A stretch of DNA of 9,443 nucleotides from Akkermansiaceae bacterium (GTDB lineage Bacteria > Verrucomicrobiota > Verrucomicrobiia > Verrucomicrobiales > Akkermansiaceae). How positions within the stretch are numbered: position 1 is the stretch's first letter; each line of letters begins with the position of its first letter. The position numbers were made by a program, and so were the translations under genes. Under the pieces are notes generated by a model. The model saw nothing but the letters and a program-made list of their open reading frames with translations, did not search any database and was not told the DNA's origin. The stretch covers positions 1 through 9,443 of the forward strand of contig JALOTR010000059.1 in NCBI GenBank assembly GCA_025457805.1. Direction: 5' to 3'. Positions 1 through 6,624 of this stretch are shown here, piece after piece.

Positions 1-1880
1 GCGCCGCTGCCGGTGATGGTGTTGGCAACGGAGTGGGCATCTGTGCGGGAGAATGTCAGAACCCCGTTATTGATGATGTCTGCGCTACCAAGTGAACCGG
101 ATGCGGCGGGCCCGATCTGGGTCGCATCGTTATCGCCTGGTATGCCTCCGATGCGGACGGGGACGCCGGTGGCGATGGTGATGGTGCCGTCTGTGGTGTT
201 TTCGCCGGTGAGGATGTATCCGGTTTGGTTGTTCGTCATGGTTCCGTTGGGATCCTCGAAAATCAAACCACCGGAGCCGGAAATGATACCTTGTAGCTTG
301 AGGATGCGGGCAAAGGCGTTGGATGATCGGTTGCGGATGGCATTGGCTGCTCCGACAAGGGCAATGGGATTGGTCCATGTCCAACTTCCATTGTATTGGG
401 CAAGCGCGCCAGAAGTGGTTGCGTCTCCAAGGGTGACGGTGCCGGTGCCCAGTGCGGTGAGGCCGTTGCGCAGGGTGCGAAGTTCAGAGTTTCCGATGAC
501 CGTGACGCCTCCTGACAGACCACTCCAGGAGGTGGACTCGTTGAAGCCGGTTCCCGTGCCCGGATTGACGATGAGTGTTCCTCCGCCATCAATGACGATC
601 GTTCCTTCGCCTCCGAGTTCCTTGATGCGAAAGGTGGTTGAATAGTCAAGGGTATCCGAGCGGGATATCTTGAGTGTGGCACCGGAGGCGGTGGAGATGA
701 TCCCTGTTGGAGCGCCACCCGAGGTGGCACCATCACCAATGACGAGTGTGCCGCCATTGAGGTTGGTGTTTCCAGTGCGGGTGACCGGTCCGGCCAGCGT
801 GAGGGTGGAGGTTCCTGACTTGTTGAGGGAACCGGTGCCGCCGAGGGTTCCGCCGGTGAATGTATAACTTGCCGGGCTGTTTGAAGAAATGCTGAGAGCC
901 GCCGGAGCCACGGTGCCGACGATGGTGATGGAGCCGGCTACGCCGCTGCCGTCGAAGGTGCTCGGAGAGTTGTCTGTGAAGAGGACGGGCGAATTGTCCG
1001 CATCCAGTTTCCAGTTTCCTGCGGTGGAGGTGTCCCAGTTTGCATCGGTCCCGCCCGTCCAGGTGATGGGAGCGCCGGTCTGTGGTGCCGGTGCTGTTAG
1101 AAATGCTGCGGGAGCGAGTGCTCCGTTGCTGATCCGGTAGCGCTTTTGTCTGCCATCAAAGTAGTTGGAGCTGGTGGCGTTGTAGCCGCCTACTGAGAAG
1201 TCATTGGCACCATTGACCATGGTGCCCAGCGATCCAATGTCAGGATCGGTGTTGGTGTGCTTGAGCGTGCCGTCCAGATAGGAGCGGATCTCTTTGGCGG
1301 TGGCGTCATACACGACGGAGATCACGTGCCACTGGCCATCGGCTTTGGCGGCGGAGATGTCGATGGTGTTGGAAAACAGGTTGGCATTGGCCGCGCCGCT
1401 GACGAATGCGTATTGAAGGAAGCCGCCGGATTCGCGAATCCATAACTCGTTGCCGGAGGTCTGACCCATCATGCCATTCACGTTCTGAGTGCTGCCATTC
1501 CAGTTCACGACTGCTTCAAAGGTATAACTCTGGCTGCCGTTGAAATTGAAGTAAGGGGTAATCGTGGTGGTGGGGCCGTCCCATGCATCGGGAATGCCGG
1601 TGAGTGAATCACGAAGAATGATTTTTCCTGCTCCTGCTCCCGAGGTGTCGATGGCGGGTCCATCCGATGTGGAAACCAACGGAATGTTCCCGGTGGTGCT
1701 GCCCCAGAATCCGTGATGGCCGTTGCCGGAGACATCCTGCATGCGCTCGCCATCGTCCAGGTTGCCATCGGAATTCGTATCCGCCCAGGTGGCGAAATCC
1801 ATATCAAGAATCGGTGTCGCGATGGCGGTGGCTGTGGTCAGCGCAAGCACGCAGCAGGGGATCGGACAGATGAGTTTCAT
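1..1880 (-). CDS. Secreted LamG-like / PATR beta-strand repeat surface protein, C-terminus outside the window
   Basis: An uninterrupted minus-strand frame runs from ATG at 1880-1878 to the left edge, giving 626 visible residues and no stop. Residues 1-21 form a signal peptide (basic start, hydrophobic core, AIA end). An EF-hand-like calcium loop, DTNSDGNLDDGE, lies at residues 34-45. Residues about 50-255 resemble a LamG/concanavalin-A-like domain, with the typical 'DGQWHVISVVYD' (181-192) and 'IRSYLDG' (198-204) strands. From about 272 ('ITWTGGTDANWD') the protein becomes Gly/Thr/Ser-rich beta-helical repeat with autotransporter-associated (PATR) motifs such as 'GTSTLTLAG' and 'NLNGGTLVIG' (375-382). 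No clear Shine-Dalgarno sequence precedes the ATG. The gene lies 124 bases downstream of the sialidase stop, with its own putative operator in the gap. It is probably an extracellular adhesin or glycan-binding surface protein; the function is inferred. Its repeat region is paralogous to the gene at 7726-9443. Confidence 0.88.
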   Translation of the reverse strand, partial: MKLICPIPCCVLALTTATAIATPILDMDFATWADTNSDGNLDDGERMQDVSGNGHHGFWGSTTGNIPLVSTSDGPAIDTSGAGAGKIILRDSLTGIPDAWDGPTTTITPYFNFNGSQSYTFEAVVNWNGSTQNVNGMMGQTSGNELWIRESGGFLQYAFVSGAANANLFSNTIDISAAKADGQWHVISVVYDATAKEIRSYLDGTLKHTNTDPDIGSLGTMVNGANDFSVGGYNATSSNYFDGRQKRYRISNGALAPAAFLTAPAPQTGAPITWTGGTDANWDTSTAGNWKLDADNSPVLFTDNSPSTFDGSGVAGSITIVGTVAPAALSISSNSPASYTFTGGTLGGTGSLNKSGTSTLTLAGPVTRTGNTNLNGGTLVIGDGATSGGAPTGIISTASGATLKISRSDTLDYSTTFRIKELGGEGTIVIDGGGTLIVNPGTGTGFNESTSWSGLSGGVTVIGNSELRTLRNGLTALGTGTVTLGDATTSGALAQYNGSWTWTNPIALVGAANAIRNRSSNAFARILKLQGIISGSGGLIFEDPNGTMTNNQTGYILTGENTTDGTITIATGVPVRIGGIPGDNDATQIGPAASGSLGSADIINNGVLTFSRTDAHSVANTITGSG

Positions 1881-2004
1881 GGTGGATAAGGGAATATCAG
1901 ATTGTTGTTTTCACATGATCTGTTTGACGCCGACGTTTCGGAAGCGAAGCATTTTGGTTCTTTTTCAGACCAGTCTGTTTGCAGGAAGTCAGGTAGCGGG
2001 TGCT
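1881..2004 (-). other. Intergenic gap between sialidase and left PATR gene
   Basis: This 124-base stretch has no credible coding frame of its own. It holds the dyad at 1955-1974. I see no GC-rich hairpin with a T-tract that would terminate sialidase transcription, so read-through into the PATR gene is possible. An AT-rich patch, TGATATT in the minus direction at about 1894-1900, could belong to a -10 element, but I cannot pair it with a convincing -35 box. Confidence 0.5.
1955..1974 (-). promoter_or_regulatory. Putative operator dyad upstream of the left PATR gene
   Basis: In gene orientation the site reads ACTGGTCTGAAAAAGAACCA. The half-sites TGGT and ACCA are separated by 10 bases. It is identical at 17 of 20 positions to the site at 4301-4320 upstream of the sialidase and shares both half-sites with the site at 6564-6584. 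It sits 74 bases before the ATG at 1880. GT...AC half-sites are usual for GntR-family winged helices, so the two regulators in this window are the obvious candidates to bind it; binding is inferred. Confidence 0.55.
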
Positions 2005-4254
2005 TCACGGCACGTCCCGCAGTTCGTAGCGGAAGAACCTGTTGGATGGAATGCCGAGCGGGAAATCGACCCGGTCAGTGCGAAGCCACGAATCGCCGTC
2101 GATTGCAGTGAGCGCGATGGTCGATTCGGTATCGGCCCATGAGTTGAGACCTTCGGAGCCGGTGAGTTGGAGTTTCATCCAATCCGGCAAAAGGCGTTGG
2201 CGGGTGCTCACTTCGATGAAGGTCGCCGCAGTGTGGATGGCGATGGTGCTGGAGTCTGATTTTGCCGGATCGCTGCCCAGGGCGAATTCCAGCAAATCGT
2301 CACGCAGGTCTGCATCGGCATCGCCATTTCCGAAGGGAGTGAGGGAGCCGGTTTCTCCCCGCTCGAAGGTGTCGGGGATGCGGTCGTCATCGGCATCGAA
2401 CTGGGATTTTTTCCCGACGAACCCGGAGGGCGCGAGGGCGGTGGGAGTGATTCGGACGAGGTCGATCTCGCCCGCAAGTTCGCGGCCGGAGGCATTGAAT
2501 CGGCCGATCCACAGGGACTGGCTGTTGGCGAGGCTGCCGGTGGTGGTGTCGTTGATCTCACCGGAGAGCGTGCCATCGATGTAGAGGCGGAGTTTGCGGT
2601 TGGCAGGGTTGGCAACGTCCCGGACGGCGGCGATGTGATGCCATTGCCCGTCGTTGATGGTGGCGGTTGAGGAAAAGAAGCGTTCGGTTGTGTTGTCGCT
2701 GATCAGGAAACGGGCCTTGCCGCCCTCCATGCGCAGCCACCACGAGGGTGAGGTCGGGCCAAGGTCCTTGGCTACGAGCCCATCGATGGCTGTCGAGCCT
2801 GCGGGGATGCGGCAAACCACCTCGATGGTGAATGAATCGTTCGGGCCGAAATCAAAACGGTTGCCACTTTCCGCATCGGTGATGCGGAGGCCACCATTGT
2901 TTTGAAACGACAGCGCCCTGCCATTGCCGAAATCTGCGGGACCTTGCACAGCAGTGAGTGCGGTGGTGGCGGTGAGGTGGAGCGCAATACCGGAAGGATG
3001 GACATCGCGAATGGCGCTTGCGGTGACAGGGGATGTCGCGCCGGGAGCGGTTTCCTCCAGATTCCAAAAGGCAGCACCGGGGTTTTCGGCGGGCGGTGGT
3101 GGGGCATCGATCCAGGCCTGATTGGCGCGGATGAAGTTGATCGAGTGATATTGATCGGTGCTTGTGCCGGTTTCGAAAATGACGCCGAGGTGGTCGTCGG
3201 CTGTGCGGACCATGTCCGAGTAGGCATAGGCACCCGCTCGCAGGATTTTCGGCTGGCTCCAGGTGGCGGCCTCGTCGGTGGAAATCCAGATGGACCCGTT
3301 GCTGCGGCTGCCACCATTGGGGCTGGAGAAGATGATGCGATTGGCGGCGTGGCCGTCGTCCACTGAGCTGAAACGCAGCAAGGAACCCTGGCAGATCGGT
3401 GTGACAAAGTGCGGGTTCCCGTCGAAGGGGCCTGTGTAGCTGGTGCCGCCGTCATCGGACCATGCTTGCGAGCGGTTGCCGGGAGCGCTGCCATAGTCCC
3501 GGGAGTTGATATAAACCCGCGATCCGGTGTTAGAGGAGGTCGGGAGCGCTTCGACGAGGGTGGTTTCATTGGGAGCCGTGCCGTTGGCCGCCTCGAAGGT
3601 GGCATCCATTTTCCAAGTGGCCCCGTGATCGTCCGAGTAGATGATTTGTGAGCCGAACGCACCGGAGTCCGAGCCAGCCGCGCCGATGCGATGGTTGGCG
3701 GGAACGACAAGGCGGCCCGCCTGCGCACCGCGCTTGAGCTGGATGCCGTGGACGGGCCCTGTGGCATACCAGCCCCAGCCAGCGAGTTTGACGGAAGAGG
3801 TGATCTCCGTGCGGGGCGACCAAGTGAGGCCGTTGTCTGTGGAAACGGTATGGAACACCGTGTCGTTCTCGCGGCAGAACAAGAGGTGGATATGGCCCGT
3901 GGACTGATCTACCACGGGGGCTGGATTTCCAATGGTGATCCCGGCATTGCCGCCTTCTTCATGGACCAGGATGAGAGGACCCCAAGTGAGGCCGTTGTCG
4001 GTGGATCGCTTGAGAACGAGATCGATGTTTCCTCCATCTGAAATCCCCGCGCGGCCTTCGCAGAAGGCAAGCAAAGTGCCATCGTTGCCGCGGACGATGG
4101 CGGGAATCCGGAACACGGGATAGCCATCGACCGTATTGGCGAAAATCACGTTTTCCACCAGGGCGGGCTGTTGGGCGGTTGCAACAAGCGGCAGAAGAAT
4201 ACAAAGTGCCACCAGATGTGGACGAGTGGCTCGGAGGAGTGGGAAAGGAATCAT
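2005..4254 (-). CDS. nanH: Secreted exo-sialidase (GH33-type) with C-terminal LamG-like domain and calcium-loop tail
   Basis: This protein of 749 residues should hydrolyse terminal alpha-linked sialic acid from glycoconjugates outside the cell or at its surface. Residues 1-27 look like a signal peptide ending in ATA. The six-bladed sialidase propeller spans about 32-385. It has the FRIP motif (48-51, Arg49), acid/base Asp73 in 'ISDGG', Glu230 in 'PNET', triad arginines Arg252 ('NSRD') and Arg317, and the nucleophile-type Tyr345 ('YSDM') with Glu361 ('IFETG'). Asp-boxes S-x-D-x-G-x-T-W occur at 84-91 and 138-145 ('STDNGLTW') and 207-214 ('SDDHGATW'), with weaker copies near 266-273 and 325-332. 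A LamG-like domain follows at about 395-605 ('GQWHHIAAVRD', 'LRLYIDG'), then EF-hand-like loops at 620-631 and 645-656 and a beta-rich tail. The start is supported by AGGA seven bases before ATG. The gene begins 24 bases after the regulator stop, which indicates an operon. Some family members act on other nonulosonic acids. Confidence 0.9.
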   Translation of the reverse strand: MIPFPLLRATRPHLVALCILLPLVATAQQPALVENVIFANTVDGYPVFRIPAIVRGNDGTLLAFCEGRAGISDGGNIDLVLKRSTDNGLTWGPLILVHEEGGNAGITIGNPAPVVDQSTGHIHLLFCRENDTVFHTVSTDNGLTWSPRTEITSSVKLAGWGWYATGPVHGIQLKRGAQAGRLVVPANHRIGAAGSDSGAFGSQIIYSDDHGATWKMDATFEAANGTAPNETTLVEALPTSSNTGSRVYINSRDYGSAPGNRSQAWSDDGGTSYTGPFDGNPHFVTPICQGSLLRFSSVDDGHAANRIIFSSPNGGSRSNGSIWISTDEAATWSQPKILRAGAYAYSDMVRTADDHLGVIFETGTSTDQYHSINFIRANQAWIDAPPPPAENPGAAFWNLEETAPGATSPVTASAIRDVHPSGIALHLTATTALTAVQGPADFGNGRALSFQNNGGLRITDAESGNRFDFGPNDSFTIEVVCRIPAGSTAIDGLVAKDLGPTSPSWWLRMEGGKARFLISDNTTERFFSSTATINDGQWHHIAAVRDVANPANRKLRLYIDGTLSGEINDTTTGSLANSQSLWIGRFNASGRELAGEIDLVRITPTALAPSGFVGKKSQFDADDDRIPDTFERGETGSLTPFGNGDADADLRDDLLEFALGSDPAKSDSSTIAIHTAATFIEVSTRQRLLPDWMKLQLTGSEGLNSWADTESTIALTAIDGDSWLRTDRVDFPLGIPSNRFFRYELRDVP

Positions 4255-4261
4255 GGGGGTA

Positions 4262-4266
4262 TCCTA
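4262..4266 (-). promoter_or_regulatory. Ribosome binding site of the sialidase gene
   Basis: The minus strand reads TTTAGGATACCCCC immediately before the ATG at 4254. AGGA with a seven-base spacer is a good Shine-Dalgarno element and fixes the sialidase start. It lies in the 24-base gap after the regulator stop, so the sialidase can be translated independently on a shared message. Confidence 0.6.
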
Positions 4267-4278
4267 AATCAGTAATGC

Positions 4279-5388
4279 TTATCTGAGACCGCTGGCGTTC
4301 TGGTTCTTTTTTGAACCAGTTGATTTTCCCTGCTTCATCGATTCCCCATCGAGTAACTTTGGGATGATCAGGGAGGATTTGGGCACGGCGCCTTCTGCCA
4401 TGGTCTGGATCGCCGCCACCAAGCGGCGGATCAACACGGGCCCGGGATCGTAACGGAATGGCAGCGGACTGAGGCGTTCTGTGGAAGGGTCGTTGCTGAG
4501 ATGGATCAGCGAGAGATCTTCCGGAATGCGGATGCCTCTTCGCAGCAGGTGAGGCAGGGCTGTTAGAAGATGATGGTGGTTGGCGATGATGAGTGCATCG
4601 CAGGCACCGGGATTTCCCACAATCTCCCGGTCAAGGGCATCCATCAGGCGCATCCGGTTGGCATCGTGGCGCATGATGCGAGGAGGTGGGGCACCGCTTC
4701 GCGACAACTCTCCGGAGACGGCGTCCACCGTGCGGCTGTCACCGGCGAGCGTGGTGCGATGGACCAGCAGGAATATCTTGCGGCAGCCACGAGCGAGGCA
4801 GAGACCGGTGGCGTGACGGGCTGCGGCACGGAAGTCCACATCCACGCCGGGGAGCGGAATGCCCGGGAAAACCGAACCAAAGACCAAGGTTGGAAGCCCG
4901 CTGCTGCCGAACCAGCGTTGGACGGACTCCGGCATTTTGTGGAGGACCCACATGGCATGCGGGTGTCGGGCCACAATCCGAAGCAAGCTGGACGCCGGGT
5001 TCTGCCGTTCGAGAAGGAATGCGCCCTCCTCCACATCTACGGTGATGCCTGCGTGGTCGAGCATGCCGCGCATGATCCCAAGTTGCTCGATGAGCAGTGG
5101 CGAGCCATGAAGCGAGGGGGTCAGGATGCAGGTTCTGCGGATTTGTTGAACATTGGCGGTGGCAGGCATGCTGTTCACCTGCCGGGTGCTGCCGCGAGAA
5201 GGCGGCGTGCTGATGAGGTTCTCTTTTTCAAGGACGCCAAGTGCCCGCCTGAGAGTCGTCCGGCTCACAAGAAAAGTTTTTGCGATCTCCCTCTCGGGCG
5301 GCAGCTTGACAGCCCATTCTCCAGACTTGATCCGGTCCCTTAAGAGATCCGTCAACTGGGCGAACTTGGACTGAGGAATCTTTGGCAT
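4279..5388 (-). CDS. GntR-helix / LacI-type sensor hybrid transcription regulator 1
   Basis: This is a cytoplasmic DNA-binding regulator of 369 residues. Residues about 7-71 are a GntR winged helix-turn-helix: 'LPPEREIAKTF' (29-39), recognition helix 'VSRTTLRRALGVLEKENLI' (41-59), then the wing. Residues about 84-345 match the periplasmic-binding-protein-like effector domain of LacI/GalR repressors, including 'GVDVDFRAAARHATG' (181-195) and 'RIPEDLSLIHLSND' (287-300). The arrangement is that of AraR of Bacillus subtilis, a sugar-responsive repressor. The ligand here is probably sialic acid or a breakdown product (inference from neighbours). The start has an AGGT-containing ribosome site about eight bases upstream. 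It sits between the mutarotase and sialidase genes with 24-base gaps on both sides, so it is probably co-transcribed with its targets. The basic/polar tail (about 350-369) extends roughly ten residues beyond the paralogue at 6625-7713, and its codons contain an operator-like dyad. Confidence 0.88.
   Translation of the reverse strand: MPKIPQSKFAQLTDLLRDRIKSGEWAVKLPPEREIAKTFLVSRTTLRRALGVLEKENLISTPPSRGSTRQVNSMPATANVQQIRRTCILTPSLHGSPLLIEQLGIMRGMLDHAGITVDVEEGAFLLERQNPASSLLRIVARHPHAMWVLHKMPESVQRWFGSSGLPTLVFGSVFPGIPLPGVDVDFRAAARHATGLCLARGCRKIFLLVHRTTLAGDSRTVDAVSGELSRSGAPPPRIMRHDANRMRLMDALDREIVGNPGACDALIIANHHHLLTALPHLLRRGIRIPEDLSLIHLSNDPSTERLSPLPFRYDPGPVLIRRLVAAIQTMAEGAVPKSSLIIPKLLDGESMKQGKSTGSKKNQNASGLR
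4300..4320 (-). promoter_or_regulatory. Putative operator dyad upstream of the sialidase gene
   Basis: In gene orientation the site reads ACTGGTTCAAAAAAGAACCA, followed by G. It is a perfect inverted repeat with seven-base arms, CTGGTTC and GAACCAG, around six A residues. It is 46 bases upstream of the sialidase ATG and lies wholly inside codons 357-363 of regulator 1. It matches the site at 1955-1974 at 17 of 20 positions. The most likely role is an operator for a sialidase promoter internal to the operon. A Rho-independent terminator is unlikely because the arms are short and no T-tract follows on the minus strand. Confidence 0.6.
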
Positions 5389-5412
5389 GGCTGCGCACCT
5401 CGCTTGGCTGGG

Positions 5413-6486
5413 TCAAGGAGTTGCAGATTCAGGCATGAATTGGAAGACCTGCGGTGTGCGGACGCCGGGTTTCACTTCGCCGTTGAAGAGGATGCTGCCG
5501 TTTTTCCATGGGGCGGTGGGCAGGGTGACGGGCGGAGGAACTGTTAGGTCGCCGACAGTGGCCCATGTGTTGTTGGAAACATCATGGCACAACACCTCGC
5601 GGGTGAAGCCCTTGTGCAAGGTGGGTGAGGCGATTCCGGCTTGTTTGCCATCATCGCCGGAGACGATGAAGAACGAATCGCCCATGACCGGGGCAGGGGA
5701 TGCGGCGGCCACGGACGGGCGTGGCAGATCCGCGATGCGGGACCATTCATTTCCGGAAAATTTCCATGCATCCGTTAGATAAGTGCGGGTGGCTTTGCCG
5801 GCGCTATCCGGCGCGAGTGAGCAGCCTCCGGCAATGATGAATTGGTTTCCCACAGCGGCGGCGGTGGCAAGGATGCGTCCCGTGGCGGGGAGCGGGGGGG
5901 CTTCGGACCAACCTTTTGCAGGAGCGTCGAGATCGAGGATCCAGTGTTGGTTCGAGGCGCTGGTGGCGCTCGGCGAAACGATCCCTCCACATAAGTGGAC
6001 CTTGCGCCCGACGATCGCGCCGCACATCTGGGCGAGTGGCTCAGGCAGGGATGGCAAGGGGCGGAAGTGGACCTGTTGGTTTTCTCCGAGAGTCATCAGA
6101 TGGACATCGGCAAGATGCCGGGTCTCATCACTGCCACCAATGATCAGGATGCCTTCCTCGGCGGTGAGGGAGACCCCATAGCCGTTGCGTGAGGGAAGCT
6201 TGCCTGCGGCATTCCAGGCGGCACCGGATTGGGTGAGATCGAGTGCGAACAAGCGATCGTGCCAGACTTTTTTCCCGCCATCCCATGGCATCACCCCATC
6301 GGGGAAATTCGCGCCTCCGCCGGCGATGAGGTGGCCCTTGCAAATGCCGGCAAATGCGCCCGCAAAGCCGATGGGGTCGCTCACCGGGGGGAGCGGTGTG
6401 GTTTGGAAACCGTCTGCATGGGCGGCTGGAGCCAGCGCAAGTGCGGCGGCGAGGGGCAGGGTCAGGGCTGGATTCACGGTGTGCAT
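5413..6486 (-). CDS. nanM: Secreted kelch-propeller N-acetylneuraminate mutarotase/epimerase (NanM type)
   Basis: This 357-residue protein carries a signal peptide (residues 1-24, hydrophobic core, cleavage after AHA), so it should act in the periplasm or outside the cell. NanM-type proteins interconvert the alpha and beta anomers of N-acetylneuraminate, speeding use of the alpha form released by sialidases. The sequence has the hallmarks of the cyclically permuted mutarotase family: 'GFAGAFAGICKGHLIAGGGANFPDG' starting at 40, then 'PWDGGKKVWHDRLFALDL' (67-84). Kelch-type Gly-Gly turns lie near 57, 117, 167 and 220, and there is a terminal 'NGEVKPGVRTPQV' strand (335-347). The ATG at 6486 is the first possible one because an in-frame TGA lies 12 bases upstream; its ribosome site is weak. 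It is the first gene of the apparent operon with regulator 1 and sialidase and is divergent from regulator 2. A plain galactose-oxidase/kelch label is the alternative, but the sialidase neighbour favours mutarotase. Confidence 0.86.
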   Translation of the reverse strand: MHTVNPALTLPLAAALALAPAAHADGFQTTPLPPVSDPIGFAGAFAGICKGHLIAGGGANFPDGVMPWDGGKKVWHDRLFALDLTQSGAAWNAAGKLPSRNGYGVSLTAEEGILIIGGSDETRHLADVHLMTLGENQQVHFRPLPSLPEPLAQMCGAIVGRKVHLCGGIVSPSATSASNQHWILDLDAPAKGWSEAPPLPATGRILATAAAVGNQFIIAGGCSLAPDSAGKATRTYLTDAWKFSGNEWSRIADLPRPSVAAASPAPVMGDSFFIVSGDDGKQAGIASPTLHKGFTREVLCHDVSNNTWATVGDLTVPPPVTLPTAPWKNGSILFNGEVKPGVRTPQVFQFMPESATP

Positions 6487-6521
6487 TCCGACAGGTCAGG
6501 CCCGCCATCGGCAAGCAGGAT

Positions 6522-6537
6522 CATTCACCCATGAATG
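6522..6537. repeat. Short palindrome CATTCA-CCCA-TGAATG
   Basis: This is a perfect inverted repeat with six-base arms and a four-base centre, 35 bases upstream of the mutarotase ATG. It could be a hairpin in the 5' leader of the mutarotase mRNA or a second protein-binding site. It is not related in sequence to the TGGT...ACCA dyads. It is short enough to be chance. Confidence 0.35.
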
Positions 6538-6563
6538 CAGGACTTGCAGCGAGTCCGGCGGAT

Positions 6564-6584
6564 TGGTTTGGAGAGCAAACCAGT
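6564..6584. promoter_or_regulatory. Putative operator dyad in the mutarotase / regulator 2 divergent region
   Basis: The plus strand at 6564-6582 reads TGGTTTGGAGAGCAAACCA, a perfect inverted repeat with seven-base arms around GAGAG, followed by GT as in the other two sites. The half-sites match the dyads at 1955-1974 and 4300-4320, but the centre is one base longer and lacks the A-tract. It lies 77 bases before the mutarotase ATG and 40 bases before the ATG at 6625 of regulator 2, so it is placed to control both directions, including autoregulation. Confidence 0.6.
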
Positions 6585-6624
6585 TCGCGCTTGCATCCGG
6601 ATCGCTGCCGTCCAGATTGCAGTC

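Larger units (their letters stand above)
6487..6624. promoter_or_regulatory. Divergent control region between mutarotase and regulator 2
   Basis: These 138 bases separate the mutarotase ATG (minus) from the chosen regulator 2 ATG (plus). They contain a six-base-arm palindrome at 6522-6537 and the 19-base dyad at 6564-6582. I cannot assign -35/-10 boxes with confidence on either strand. A site at this position could control both genes at once. Confidence 0.5.

Noticed and set aside
13..645. Long open frame on the plus strand opposite the left PATR gene, and similar plus-strand frames at 8150-8530 and 8543-9160
   Set aside because: These are mirror frames of low-complexity GC-rich PATR repeats on the other strand; the predicted proteins are Val/Pro/Met-rich with no domain, and the minus frame has signal peptide, LamG and PATR motifs.
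4570..5343. 257-codon plus-strand frame opposite regulator 1
   Set aside because: It is fully antisense to a well-supported GntR/LacI hybrid gene, shows no recognisable motif and has no credible ribosome site.
6535..6624. Longer N-terminus for regulator 2 starting at the ATG at 6535
   Set aside because: It would place the 19-base dyad in the coding region, leave only 48 bases to the divergent mutarotase start, and add residues absent from the paralogue; I kept 6625, with 6640 as an alternative.
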